NCBI GenBank assembly: GCA_039519185.1
Contig: JAZGSX010000010.1
Location: 992,001-1,056,000 of the forward strand
DNA length: 64,000 nucleotides
Reading direction: 5' to 3'
Source of the DNA: Astragalus membranaceus
Taxonomy: Eukaryota > Streptophyta > Magnoliopsida > Fabales > Fabaceae
Shown: piece after piece, positions 10,114 to 20,077 of the stretch
Position numbering within the stretch: the stretch's first letter is position 1
How the letters are laid out: each line of letters begins with the position of its first letter
Translations under genes and position numbers: made by a program
Notes under the pieces: model-generated
Databases searched by the model: none
The model's input: the letters and a program-made list of their open reading frames with translations, nothing else
Told to the model about the DNA's origin: nothing

Positions 10114-12698
10114 TGTAACACCCCATTTCTAATAACTTAGCTTTTAAATAAAATCAGAGTCTCTTTTTTTTTTTTTTTTTTGAAAACATTTCAAGCGAGT
10201 GTTACATATACTCCATAAGTATCAAGATACATAACACCGTAAGGAAGGTTTAGTTCGCATCACTAAAACCAATCACCACCAGCAGCGGAATAATAAAGAG
10301 TTCAAAAAAATTAAAACCAATACATCACCAACAAAGTCTAGCAGTTTTAAGAAAATAAAGCATAAACATAGGACACCCCCCCTGGTGCTACGTATCAGAG
10401 CGTGACACTTCCTACCAGACGAAGGCATACAGGAAACCTTCACTCATCATTACCTGCACGTTGCCGACATAAGAAGCAACATAAAGGCAGTAGGGTGAGT
10501 CTCTTTTCATAATTAATAACATATGAGAATTAAGCAATGCGTAGGAAAAAGGAAACCAAGCACACCAACTCACAACAATGGGTCAATCACATGGACATTC
10601 TATATTCCAAACAGCACTACACAATATATGATTATGCATGTAATGCAACCCAAACTCCACGGGTACATGCATGTCGGATCCGTCACCAAATACAAATAGG
10701 CCGTAGCCTCTGCTCACCAAATAAAATTAGGCCGTAGCCTCTGCTCACCAATAATGCACATGCTCATGAGGTGTTATGGAGAATGCATCACAACACACCA
10801 CAAATCAATCAATTCACCATTTTAAATTCTAATCTCACCATAGTGCATTATTTAACTCACCAAATTAAAATTAGGCCGAAGCCTCTGCTCACCAATCTCT
10901 CCTCATCATCACTCACCATTTCAGCTCACCACCCACACCAACATCAATTCAAAAGACCAACCCAGGACATTGACACGACGTAGGGAAAATGGATAAAAAT
11001 AGCCATTTGGACACTTGAACACCTTCAGCCAGGAACACCAGTAAAAATAAATTATTTTTGCATAAAATTGAGACTATTGGATAGGCACTGAAATTAGCTT
11101 CAAAACGCATTTTGAACCGTTGAATTTGGATAACCGAGTCAAAAGTTACGTTAAAAACAATTTAGGAAAAATGTTAGACATCCTGGAAACTGGCGCATGG
11201 GCGCTGGGCGCTCAGGGGCAACACAGCGCTTGGCGCATGGGCGCTTGGCGCCCAGGAGAGGCAACACGCACAGGCGCATGGGCGCTGGCACCCAGGAACA
11301 ACACGCGCAACAGCGCACAGGCGCTAGGCGCTTGGCGCCCAGGAACAACACGCGCACATAGGCGCTGGGCGCCCAGGAAGGCAACAAGCGCATAGGCGCG
11401 CCCAGGGAACAGCAGCAACATGGCGCACAAGCACTAGGCGCCTAAGACCATCATGCTACAAATTTTATTTTTCTTCGAAATTAATTTTACACGAGCCAAA
11501 TGCTCAGAACATGAAAACCCAATAATATTTTCATCGAAAATTGAACATCATTTTTGGCGCCCATGCACTAGGCACCTAGTGAAAACACACAACTCAACTC
11601 CTTTGTTGCCCAAAATCAGTTTTCATGAGCCATTTTACCTGAGTATAAAAACCTGAAAACAATTTTCGCAAAACTATCACCCGGACTTTGGGGCCCTTGG
11701 CGCCCATGACACAAGCAACATGTGCCAAAACTGGCAGCACAGGAACACAGAATGGCAACACAGGCAACAGGCACAGCAACACAGATTGGCAACACAGGCA
11801 ACAGGCACAGCACACAGTGACACAGAATGGCAACACAGGGCAACAGAATTTTTTGGAAACAGGCGCAGCACACTGCTGGGCGCCTGGCGCCCATGACTAG
11901 GCGCAACACTGAAAATTTCAGCAACATGCTTATGGCGCCCAAGGCACCTAGGGGCTTCTAAACAGAATTTTTCTCACTTTCATTCACCAAAATAAATTCA
12001 TCAAAATGCCCAATTACATATATATCACTAAAGTGTCACCATGATTCTCAAATTCACCAAGCAAACATCAACAAATCATATTCTCAAACATGTGTCATGC
12101 GAATCACTTAGCAACAATTCAATTCACCAATTATACGATTTCAACATGAGCAATTCCTAATCAAGTATCACAACACTATAATTTAATCATCAAAACAACA
12201 ATTCGTTCATGGAAATTATTCTAGAACTCTAACCCTAAGCATCACTAATTCGCATATCTATTAAGAACAAAAAGAGGACCCCCTAACCTTATGGAAGTCG
12301 AATTTGCTAAGCAAGGCTCCAAAGAATTTCAAGACACCAACAAGCTCTTCCCCCTCCTTGAGTGATTCGCGAAGCTCCTCCCCCTTCCTCTTGCAAGTTG
12401 CGACTTCTCTTCTCACTTCTCCTCTCTTTACGTTACTTTCTTTCTTTTTTTCCCACTTGAGTCAAAATGAAAACTAGCTTCTAAGACCCCTTGAGAGTCG
12501 AATTACTTGACTAAGCAATGGGCCACGGGCCTAATTGTGGATCACGGGCCCTTGCTCGCACCACCTAAATAGTGACACCATCTCCTGATAAAATAAAATA
12601 AAATAATTAAACTTGAATTATTTAATTAAATTAAATAAATATTGTAAGCTTTAAATAACTTAATTAAATAAATAATTAAATTATTTTGGGGCGTTACA
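10114..12698 (-). repeat. Tekay-R1 5' LTR
   Basis: Near-identical partner of 3038-5627, with the same terminal TGTAAC/GTTACA inverted repeat. Substitutions I can see include 10756, 11212 and 11252. The putative intron would run from 12287 (AAG^GTTAGGGG) to 10454 (GTGCAG^GTAATG). GGCGCC clusters lie at 11189-11432 and 11690-11945, inside it. GGCCCA motifs and an AT-rich start lie near 12480-12690, where U3 promoter sequence is expected. The LTR holds no protein gene. Confidence 0.94.
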
Positions 12699-12703
12699 CA
12701 ACC

Positions 12704-12937
12704 CGCCAATGACAAAGGTAAAGCGATCGTTAACTCAACGGTCGAGCAAGTGCGTAACAATTCTGAGGAAGATCGCGACCAGAGACAGTCAAAGGGCCGC
12801 AATGTAGCCATGGTCATTCATGGAGGTAATCCGTTGGATATCAGAGAGTCCAACAAAGCAATGAAGAGGAAGTGGAATGTACTCATGATGGTCGGCTCAA
12901 CTTCAACCCCACGTGAAAAGTCAATAATTATGTCCCT
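12704..12937 (+). pseudogene. Tat-1 gag C-terminal part
   Basis: Continues Gag in the frame that crosses the Tekay-R1 insertion site. The reading is basic and charged and includes VAMVIHGGNPLDIRESNKAMKRKW, residues that recur in Tat-2 at 48440-48510 (MVIHGRNP, SNKSMRRKW). This is the Gag-protease junction segment of Tat elements. It runs into a TAG at 12942-12944 because the protease lies in another frame; Tat-1 seems to have lost bases around 12900-12935. Confidence 0.75.
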
Positions 12938-13330
12938 TTGGTAGTATCGGCCGTAATGGCCAACACTGAGGTCAGAAGAATACTGGTCGACCAAGGGAGC
13001 TCGGCCGATATCATGTTCGAAGAATTGATTGACAAGTTAAATGTGGATAGGAGCGAGATTATTCCCCAAGCAGTACCAACCCCATTGACCGGGTTCAATG
13101 GGGCGACCACCTACCCACTTGGGACGATAGAATTACTTGTTACTTTTGGAGATGATACGAATGGTAGCACGTCGTACAGGACGGTCAGAACGACCTTCTT
13201 AGTTCTGCCAATCAAATCGTGTTATCACTGCATCATTGGCCGGCCAACACTGGGAAAATTGGAGGCCGTAGCCTCAACTGTACATTTGAAGATGAAGTTT
13301 TACAGTAAAAGCGACCAAGTGGTGCAGTAA
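12938..13330 (+). pseudogene. Tat-1 aspartic protease
   Basis: About 130 residues with the pepsin-like active site LVDQGSSADIMF and, near the end, the CIIGRPTLGKLEAVAS flap and loop segment typical of Tat proteases. The protease processes Gag-Pol. The frame ends at a TAA whose last base is also the first base of the ATG that opens the pol frame (TAATG, 13328-13332). Aligned with Tat-2 (49000-49030), the segment before the overlap is one base shorter, so I read this as a one-base deletion rather than a designed stop-restart. Translational coupling remains possible. Confidence 0.85.
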
Positions 13331-16300
13331 TGGCCGACATGGAGGCGGCCATGAGGAGCCATTTCCTTTATCAAGAGATTTGTGATATGGAGGTGACGAA
13401 TGCTAAACCGCAGAACCTCGGAGAGGGGCATCAGATCAATGTGGCCGACCTGGATGCCCGATACGACCCAGATAGCGACCCTGAGGACGACGACGACGAT
13501 TTATCCCGCGAGCTAAAGAATAAACTCAAGAGGCCTGAGCCCCACGGGGAATTGATTGATGTTCAGTTATCGGACGACCCAACTAAGACAGTTAAGTTGG
13601 GGAGCGACCTACCTGAACAAGATAAGCAAGATCTCGTCACCTGCCTCAGGGATTACGCAGACCTTTTTGCATGGCAGGCATCAGACATGCCCGGGATCCC
13701 AATAGAAATTGCTTGCCACCAACTGTCCGTTGATGAGACAGTAAGGCCGGTCGCACAAAAGAGGCGCACTCAGAGCGAAGAGAAAGCATTGGCGGCCGCC
13801 CAGGCAGTTGACGACCTCATCAAGGCCAATTTCATTGAGGAAATTAAGTATACAACTTGGCTTTCCAACGTCGTGTTGGTGAAGAAGAAAAATGGTAAGT
13901 GGCGCATGTGCGTCGACTATACCGACCTGAATAAGGCATGCCCGAAGGACGCCTTTCCCCTGCCAAACATTGACAAATTGGTCGACGGGGCTGCGGGCTA
14001 CAAACTTCTGTCTTTCCTAGACGCCTATTCAGGTTACAATCAAATCACTATGTGCCCACCCGATCGGCATAAGACCGCGATCATGACCGATCGTGGAAAT
14101 TTTCAGTACAAGGTAATGCCCTTTGGTCTGAAGAACGCCGGAGCGACCTATCAAAGAATGATGAGCAAGGTCTTCAGGCGGCAGATCGGTCGCATATCAG
14201 AGGTCTACTTGGATGACATGATCATTAAAAGCAAGACCGACCAAGACCACATCAACGACCTAAGGGAAATTTTTGAGGAAGCAAGGAAGAATTCTTTGAG
14301 GTTGAATCCAGAGAAGTGCACCTTCGGAGTAAGGGCGGGCAAGTTCCTGGGCTTCCACTTAACAGAGCGAGGGATCGAAGCGAACCCTGATAAGTGTAGG
14401 GCGGTCGCCGACATGAGGCCGCCCACTACGAAAAAAGAGATACAGCAATTGAATGGCATGGTCGCTGCCCTGGCACGATTTATACCTAAATCAGCGTGCA
14501 AATCACTTCCACTATTCAAGCTCTTGAAGAAGGAGGTCGAGTTTGAATGGACTGACCAATGCCAGCGAGCATTGGACGAGCTGAAGGCGGCACTGACCAA
14601 CCCGCCCATCATGACCAAGCCACAACCGGGTGAGACACTTTACTTATACTTGGCCATAACGGACGAAGCCATGAGCGCCGTTCTAGTCAGGGAAAGCGAC
14701 CTAAAGCAAAACCCGGTCTATTTCATCAGCAAGGTATTTCAAGGCCCAGAGATCAGATACCCGAAGATCGAGAAGCTAGCCTTAGCATTACTTGTGGCCA
14801 CCCGTAGATTGCGCCCTTATTTCGTGGCCCATCAGGTCGTGGTAAGGACCGACCAGCCTATTAGGCAAATCCTTCACCGACCTGACCTAGCAGGGCGTAT
14901 GATCAAGTGGGCTGTGGAACTCAGTGAGTTTGGGATCAAGTTCGAGGCTAGATTGGCCGCTAAGGCCCAAGTGTTGGCCGACTTCATCGCTGAAATGACT
15001 CCAATACCCGACGATCAGGCCATCACGACCTGGACTTTGCACGTGGATGGGTCCTCCAATAGCAAAGGAAGTGGGGCCGGTTTGATACTGGAAAACTCAG
15101 AAGGACTTACTGTTGAAGTGTCATTGACTTTTGCATTCCACACTTCAAACAACCAGGCCGAGTATGAAGCGTGCATTGCCGGGATGCAGCTAGCCAAAGA
15201 GTTCAATGTCGACCGTGTCGAACTTCACTCTGACTCTCTACTGGTAGTATCCCAAATTCAAGACCTATACGACGCAAAGGACGATATCCTGAAGAATTAT
15301 TTGGCCAAGGTAAGGGACCTGCTCAGGCAATTCGACCGAGCAGAAGTTAAGCACGTCCCCAGGACAGAGAACGTAAGGGCTGACATCCTATCAAAGTTAG
15401 CCAGTACAAAGGCTCCTGGGAACCATAGAAGTCTAATCCAAGAGACATTAACGCGGCCGAGCGTATCTACCAAGCCCGCCCAACCATTAGCCATTCTAAC
15501 GGTCGACTTGGATAAAGACTGGATCACTCCGATCCTACAATATATTCTCAATGGAGTAGAACCTTGCGACCAGAAGGAAGCAAAACTCCTGAGGTTACGG
15601 GCGACCAAGTACTCAGTGATCGAAGGAAGACTGTATAGAAGGGGTTTTTCATCCCCATTACTGAGATGCCTTACGTCGGTCGAGGCCGACCATGTACTGA
15701 GAGATATACATGAAGGAGATTGTGGTAGCCACCAAGGTGGTCGGTCGATCGCTAAGAAGGCGCTCAGGGCCGGATACTATTGGCCGACCATGGATGAGGA
15801 TGCTAAGTTACTTGTTCAGAAGTGCAAGAAATGCCAAATCCATGCCGATGTACACATAGCGCCCTCATCAGAACTACACAGCTTAACCCCACCATGGCCG
15901 TTCGCTTGGTGGGGCATGGACCTGCTCGGCCCTTTTCCACCTGCACCAGGTCAGCTGAAATTCCTGATCGTCGCGATCGACTACTTCACTAAGTGGATAG
16001 AAGCAGAGCCACTTGCCACCATTACCTCACCGAAGGTATCTAAGTTTTTTGGGAGAAACGTGCTCGCCCGCTTTGGAGTGCCCCAACAACTGGTGACGGA
16101 CAATGGAACTCAGTTCGCAGACAAAAAGTTCAGAGAAATGCTGGCCGGCCTAGGCGTGAAACAGCGTTTCACCTCGGTCGAGCACCCACAAACCAATGGC
16201 CAGGCAGAAGCGGCCAACAGGGTAGTGCTACGCGGACTGAAAAGAAGGTTGGATGAAGCCAAGGGCAATTGGGCAGAAGAACTACAGTCGGTCCTTTGGG

Positions 16301-16758
16301 CCTACAGAACGACCCCCCACTCATCGACCGGGGAGTCACCGTTTAGACTTGTCTATGGTACTGACGCTGTCATCCCGATTGAGATGGGAGAGCTAAGTTG
16401 GAGGACGACCAACCCACCAACCCCGGCCGCAAATGAGCGAGCAACAAGAGAAGAACTCGACCTGGTTGATGAGCTGCGAACCAAGGCGTCACTTAGGGAG
16501 CAACTCATCAAACAGAAGGTCGCTGCCAGGTATAACGCCCGCTTCCAGAAGAGGGAGTTCTCCATTGGACAGCTAGTCCTTAGGAGGGCCGACGTGGTGA
16601 ATAAGAACGCTCGCCAGGGAAAGCTCGCCCCTAACTGGGAAGGACCATACCGTGTCATCAGCAAGACTGGAAAGGGAGCTTACGAGCTGGAAACCATGGA
16701 AGGGGCGACCATCCCCAGAACATGGAATGCTGACAAGTTAAGAAAGTATTATGTCTAA
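13330..16758 (+). CDS. Tat-1 Pol: RT, RNase H, second RNase H, integrase
   Basis: An open frame of 1,142 residues. RT carries WRMCVDYTDLNKACPKDAFP and the active site YLDD (residues 293-296). The first RNase H (about 425-550) looks degenerate (YLAITDEAMSAVL in place of the catalytic DAS). A second, archaeal-type RNase H follows with WTLHVDGSS (D573) and HSDS (D635), a duplication diagnostic of Tat. Integrase has an HHCC finger (from about 794) and a DD35E triad D864, D924, E960 with exactly 35 residues between the last two. The C-terminus ends RTWNADKLRKYYV. All visible catalytic residues are present, but the frame is out of phase with the protease before it. Confidence 0.93.
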   Translation: MADMEAAMRSHFLYQEICDMEVTNAKPQNLGEGHQINVADLDARYDPDSDPEDDDDDLSRELKNKLKRPEPHGELIDVQLSDDPTKTVKLGSDLPEQDKQDLVTCLRDYADLFAWQASDMPGIPIEIACHQLSVDETVRPVAQKRRTQSEEKALAAAQAVDDLIKANFIEEIKYTTWLSNVVLVKKKNGKWRMCVDYTDLNKACPKDAFPLPNIDKLVDGAAGYKLLSFLDAYSGYNQITMCPPDRHKTAIMTDRGNFQYKVMPFGLKNAGATYQRMMSKVFRRQIGRISEVYLDDMIIKSKTDQDHINDLREIFEEARKNSLRLNPEKCTFGVRAGKFLGFHLTERGIEANPDKCRAVADMRPPTTKKEIQQLNGMVAALARFIPKSACKSLPLFKLLKKEVEFEWTDQCQRALDELKAALTNPPIMTKPQPGETLYLYLAITDEAMSAVLVRESDLKQNPVYFISKVFQGPEIRYPKIEKLALALLVATRRLRPYFVAHQVVVRTDQPIRQILHRPDLAGRMIKWAVELSEFGIKFEARLAAKAQVLADFIAEMTPIPDDQAITTWTLHVDGSSNSKGSGAGLILENSEGLTVEVSLTFAFHTSNNQAEYEACIAGMQLAKEFNVDRVELHSDSLLVVSQIQDLYDAKDDILKNYLAKVRDLLRQFDRAEVKHVPRTENVRADILSKLASTKAPGNHRSLIQETLTRPSVSTKPAQPLAILTVDLDKDWITPILQYILNGVEPCDQKEAKLLRLRATKYSVIEGRLYRRGFSSPLLRCLTSVEADHVLRDIHEGDCGSHQGGRSIAKKALRAGYYWPTMDEDAKLLVQKCKKCQIHADVHIAPSSELHSLTPPWPFAWWGMDLLGPFPPAPGQLKFLIVAIDYFTKWIEAEPLATITSPKVSKFFGRNVLARFGVPQQLVTDNGTQFADKKFREMLAGLGVKQRFTSVEHPQTNGQAEAANRVVLRGLKRRLDEAKGNWAEELQSVLWAYRTTPHSSTGESPFRLVYGTDAVIPIEMGELSWRTTNPPTPAANERATREELDLVDELRTKASLREQLIKQKVAARYNARFQKREFSIGQLVLRRADVVNKNARQGKLAPNWEGPYRVISKTGKGAYELETMEGATIPRTWNADKLRKYYV

Positions 16759-17272
16759 GTTGTAAACACTGACTGATCAATAAAGAACAGGCGGTCGCTC
16801 TTTTTCCCCACTGGGGTTTTTTACTGAGGACCGACCTTAAAATTCGACTTGTGTATTTATTTTCATGCAAATTGTATGCACGGTCGCTCACCATGCGAGT
16901 AGCAGTCGAGCGACCAGTAGAGTGCCATCGAATGGCCCAAGCGAAAGCCGCCGAGCGGCCTAAAAAGAGTGCCATCGAATGGCCCAAACGAGAGCCGCCG
17001 AGCGGCCTAAAAAGAGTGCCATCGAATGACCCAAACGAGAGCCGCCGAGCGGCCTAAAAAGAGCGCCATCGAATGGCCCAAACGAAATTTTTTGGTCGCG
17101 ACCGACCGTAGCAAAAAAGAATCAAATCCAATTATAAAGCAATTAAACAGGCTGAAATTCATGGAAAATTGTCATTAATTACAAACAAAGACACCTTGGT
17201 CGAAACCAGGGCGCCCATTCAAAAACCGCTCGCAGGCGGGCCAAGATTACAATTCAAAAAAAAAATTACAAG
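16759..17272. other. Tat-1 spacer between convergent genes
   Basis: About 510 bases between the pol stop and the stop of the antisense gene, with no convincing gene. It holds GGTCG/CGACC-rich sequence and the 47-bp array at 16922-17085. Tat elements are known to have a highly variable untranslated spacer at this place. Confidence 0.75.
16922..17085. repeat. 47-bp tandem repeat, 3.5 copies
   Basis: Units start at 16922, 16969, 17016 and 17063, exactly 47 bp apart. Each reads GTGCCATCGAATGGCCCAAA, then a GCCGCCGAGCGGC palindrome and CTAAAAAGA. Copies differ by only a few bases. It lies in the Tat 3' spacer, a known source of satellite DNA. Confidence 0.92.
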
Positions 17273-19493
17273 TTAAGAGTCGCTGGGGGCCTGGTAGATA
17301 ACTGCCTCTTCTTGAAGGACCTTCCCCTTCGACATCTTCACGGGGCGGACGATCTGCTGCTCGGTCACACGATGTATGCTTTGAACGATCTCGCGATCCA
17401 CCTCCAGATCAGGGTAGAGGATCTTGATCTGGCTGACCGCATTTTCAAATTGACCCTCCGCAGTTCCCTTAGCCCGGTCAAGAATGTCTTTGTAGCGACC
17501 CCTAAACTTGTCCTTTTCCTTCTCCACTGCCTCCAGCTCAGTTTTCAGCCCAACGACCTGGCTCGACAGCTCTTTATTCTTGGAAGAGAGGCGTTCGACC
17601 TCTTTCTCAGCTGTTTCCTTGTCAGCGACCGCCTTGACCAGAGCAGACTCGGCCGCAGTTTGAGCAGAGACAGCGGCCACAAGTTGGCCTTCCGCTTCGA
17701 CCAAATTCCTCTCATTTTCAGCGATCGCTTCGACCCTGGGCTCAAGCTCCTTCAATTTCTTGAGCAAGCCATCTCGCTCGCCCCTCATTTCTGCGAGCAA
17801 TGACAAGGCAGAATTCAATTTAAAATTTTTATCGACTAGGTCGTCTTCAAGCAATGAATATCTATGGGCAAGACGCCTACCTTCCAGGCGATCTGCTTCC
17901 TCCTCTTGGAATTTTCTGAAAAGGATCCCAGCGGCCTTCATCGCGTCGGCCATTACCTCGAACGGCTCTTCCTTGAAACGAGCGCAATCATCATCGCCCA
18001 ATCCAAGTAGGTCGATTTTGGGCGACCGGGAGTGCCCGTGGCCTTTCCCACTTTTGTGCTTCTTGTTCTGACCAGCACGATCTACCGACCGATCCCTCTT
18101 GGACCTTTCTTGAATTGGGCTGCTCAAGTCGATTGCTTGATGTGGCGTGGCCGCCCGAGGAGCCTGACGATCAGGCTGAGATCCAGTTCCAGTAGTTTGA
18201 GGCGTACCCCCAGATTGAGCCGCAGGAATTCCGCGGACGGGCGAAGCATCACCGTCCTCGGCTGCCCATTGTTCCAAGAGGTCAAAGTCATTAATGTTCG
18301 CCATGTCAACTGCAAAGGCAAATTCAGATGGTTACAAACAGTTAAAGAAAACAAAGTGACAGAAAATAAATTAGGCGAGCGACCACCGACCAAGAGCGGC
18401 CTTGACTTTTTTCTTGGAACGACGCAATCTTTCTCAGCCTTTGGATCGTCCCCATGTCCAGGTCGTCAAGGTCTGTTTCTTTAAAAGCATACTGGCCCGG
18501 TTTCTTTGAGAAATGGTTGAAACTCCACACTGTGGGAAACACGGGCGTTCCTTCTTGATCATCTCTGGACATTTGGGCGATCCCTCGTTGGGCCTCGACC
18601 GAGTTGGGAACGACCCAAAAGAACTCTCTTTTCCATCCGGTCGTCAATGATTCCATGTAAGGTTTGAAAAAGTTGTACGTTGACCGGTTTTTGAATGAGA
18701 CCGCTTCCTTGCGGGCGCCCTTTGAGCCTTTCTTGTAGATATAGCTCATTTCAAACAAAGAGAAAAACAGTCGTACAGAGACCGGCCGTCTCAGAACAAC
18801 AAGGACATCTTCATATGCCAGTAAGAACGCCCAAGCGTTCGGGTTCAGCTGAGAAGGAGCGACCTGAAGGTAGCGTAAAACTTGGCGTTGGAACCTGGTG
18901 AACGGCGGAATGATACCCATGCGTTCAAACACGATGCGGTAAATCGTGAATTTCAGCACATCTGTCCAGGCCGCAACATCCTCCCCTTTGGCCATACCTT
19001 CCACTCTCCAACCTTCATTTAGCCCGGTCGCCAGATACTCCAGGTCTTGGCTCCCCCGTTGAATTTTGCTGCGCTGACCTCTGAGGTTGAGAGAAACCCA
19101 AGACATATCCTTCGCAGCTGCGACCTCAGGATCTTCTCCATGGTCGCCCTGTTGATCTCTGTCAGCCGTCTCGGTTACGTCGGTCGCAGCCTGGTCAACA
19201 CCTTCGTCACAGGCAACCCGTGCGTTGCTTTCTGCATTGTCGTCGACCAATTGCTCGGCGAACGACACCCCACTTCTGTCCGGCCGAGTCCCGGATCTGC
19301 TAGATGAAGTCCAGTTCTGGGTCGAAGACCCAGAGGAAGATTCGTCACTAGAAGAAGACGACCGAGCGTGCGCAGGACTTTGCTCCACTGGTCGGGTCAT
19401 ATTGTGCGCAAGAGAAACGGCCGGGACTCCAAAGATACGGCGGGTTTGTTTGGTCCGCGCCAGAATGAACCTGTGGAGGGGAATAACGGTCAA
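17273..19493 (-). CDS. Tat-1 antisense gene (two exons, coiled-coil protein)
   Basis: Two open frames on the minus strand read as exons of one gene. Exon 1 (19493-18407) has a Ser/acidic N-terminus and then a domain (IYRIVFERMGIIPPFTRFQ, LQVAPSQLNPNAW, FFWVVPNS) resembling the 'putative gypsy type transposon' domain of plant Tat elements. Exon 2 (18309-17276) has low-complexity sequence, a basic patch (KKHKSGKGHGHSRSPK), a coiled coil of about 130 residues and a conserved LYPDL end. Donor AAAA^GTCAAG (18406) and acceptor TTTGCAG (18310) keep phase and give a 97-base intron. Antisense ORFs are known in Tat elements; their function is unproven. The start may also be an internal ATG (MTRP). Confidence 0.75.
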
Positions 19494-19609
19494 GGTCTTG
19501 CTCGCGCGTGGGAAGGGGCGACGTGGTCGTCCCCAGACCTGACACCCCCTCCATCAGGTGGAACATAAAAACTCAAATAAAGGAAGAGCGGTCGTAGTTA
19601 CCTTGAATT

Positions 19610-19725
19610 GGAGCGAGCTGATGTTGCGAGCGAGCTGAATGCGAGCAAGCTGAATGCGAGCAGTTGAATGCGAGCGAGTTGGATGCGAGCGAGCTGAATG
19701 CGAACGAGCTGTTTGCGAGAGCGGA
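19610..19725. repeat. 15-bp tandem repeat in antisense leader
   Basis: GCGAGCGAGCTGAAT repeats about seven times at 14-16 bp spacing (starts near 19626, 19641, 19656, 19670, 19685, 19700, 19715). It lies between the antisense TATA box and the antisense start codon, so it would be in the 5' untranslated leader. Short frames here are artefacts. Confidence 0.85.
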
Positions 19726-19765
19726 GAAATCGGAGAAACGTGTAAATGATGTACCCCTTGAACCC

Positions 19766-19790
19766 TATATATAATGGGCCAACCATCACC
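19766..19790 (-). promoter_or_regulatory. Antisense promoter: TATA box with GGCCCA motif
   Basis: On the minus strand GGTTGGCCCATTATATATAG places a site II-type GGCCCA directly before TATATATA (19766-19773), about 270 bases upstream of the antisense ATG. This is a convincing plant core promoter by sequence and would make the antisense gene independent of the LTR. Confidence 0.55.
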
Positions 19791-20077
19791 ATGGGCCGGA
19801 AGCGAAGAGGCGCGACTCTTCATGTACCATCATTGCTTAAACTCCTCGAGTCTCCAAACGTCACCTCATTAAAGTAACTGTCGCCTCAGCATTCATGACG
19901 ATTTATTGTCAGGTATCACCTCCGAGACGGCACCTGGCCCCGTGTGACCAGGCCGCGTGGCAGCGACCACGCAATCAACCAATTAGCGATCGACCAGAAC
20001 AGTCGTTTGTGACCACGCTGGGGGGCAAGGAATCAAGCCTTAGCCCGCCCCCAGGCAACCTAGGCTTGGGGGGCAAC

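Larger units (their letters stand above)
3038..12698 (-). mobile_element. Tekay-R1, nearly intact Tekay/Del chromovirus
   Basis: A full-length element on the minus strand with 2,585-bp (10114-12698) and 2,590-bp (3038-5627) LTRs. The target duplication CAACC is exact at 3033-3037 and 12699-12703. The 5-bp LTR length difference equals a C-run difference (C12 at 3300-3311, C7 at 10376-10382). By eye I count about a dozen substitutions between the LTRs, roughly 0.5%, which indicates a recent insertion. Primer site, gag-pol and polypurine tract are in the normal order. Two lesions separate it from an open polyprotein: a one-base insertion in gag and one in-frame stop before integrase. Confidence 0.95.

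Noticed and set aside
17312..18484. Plus-strand frames opposite the Tat-1 antisense gene
   Set aside because: They lack family features, while the minus-strand frames have conserved domain motifs, a coiled coil, phase-matched splice sites and a homologue in Tat-2.
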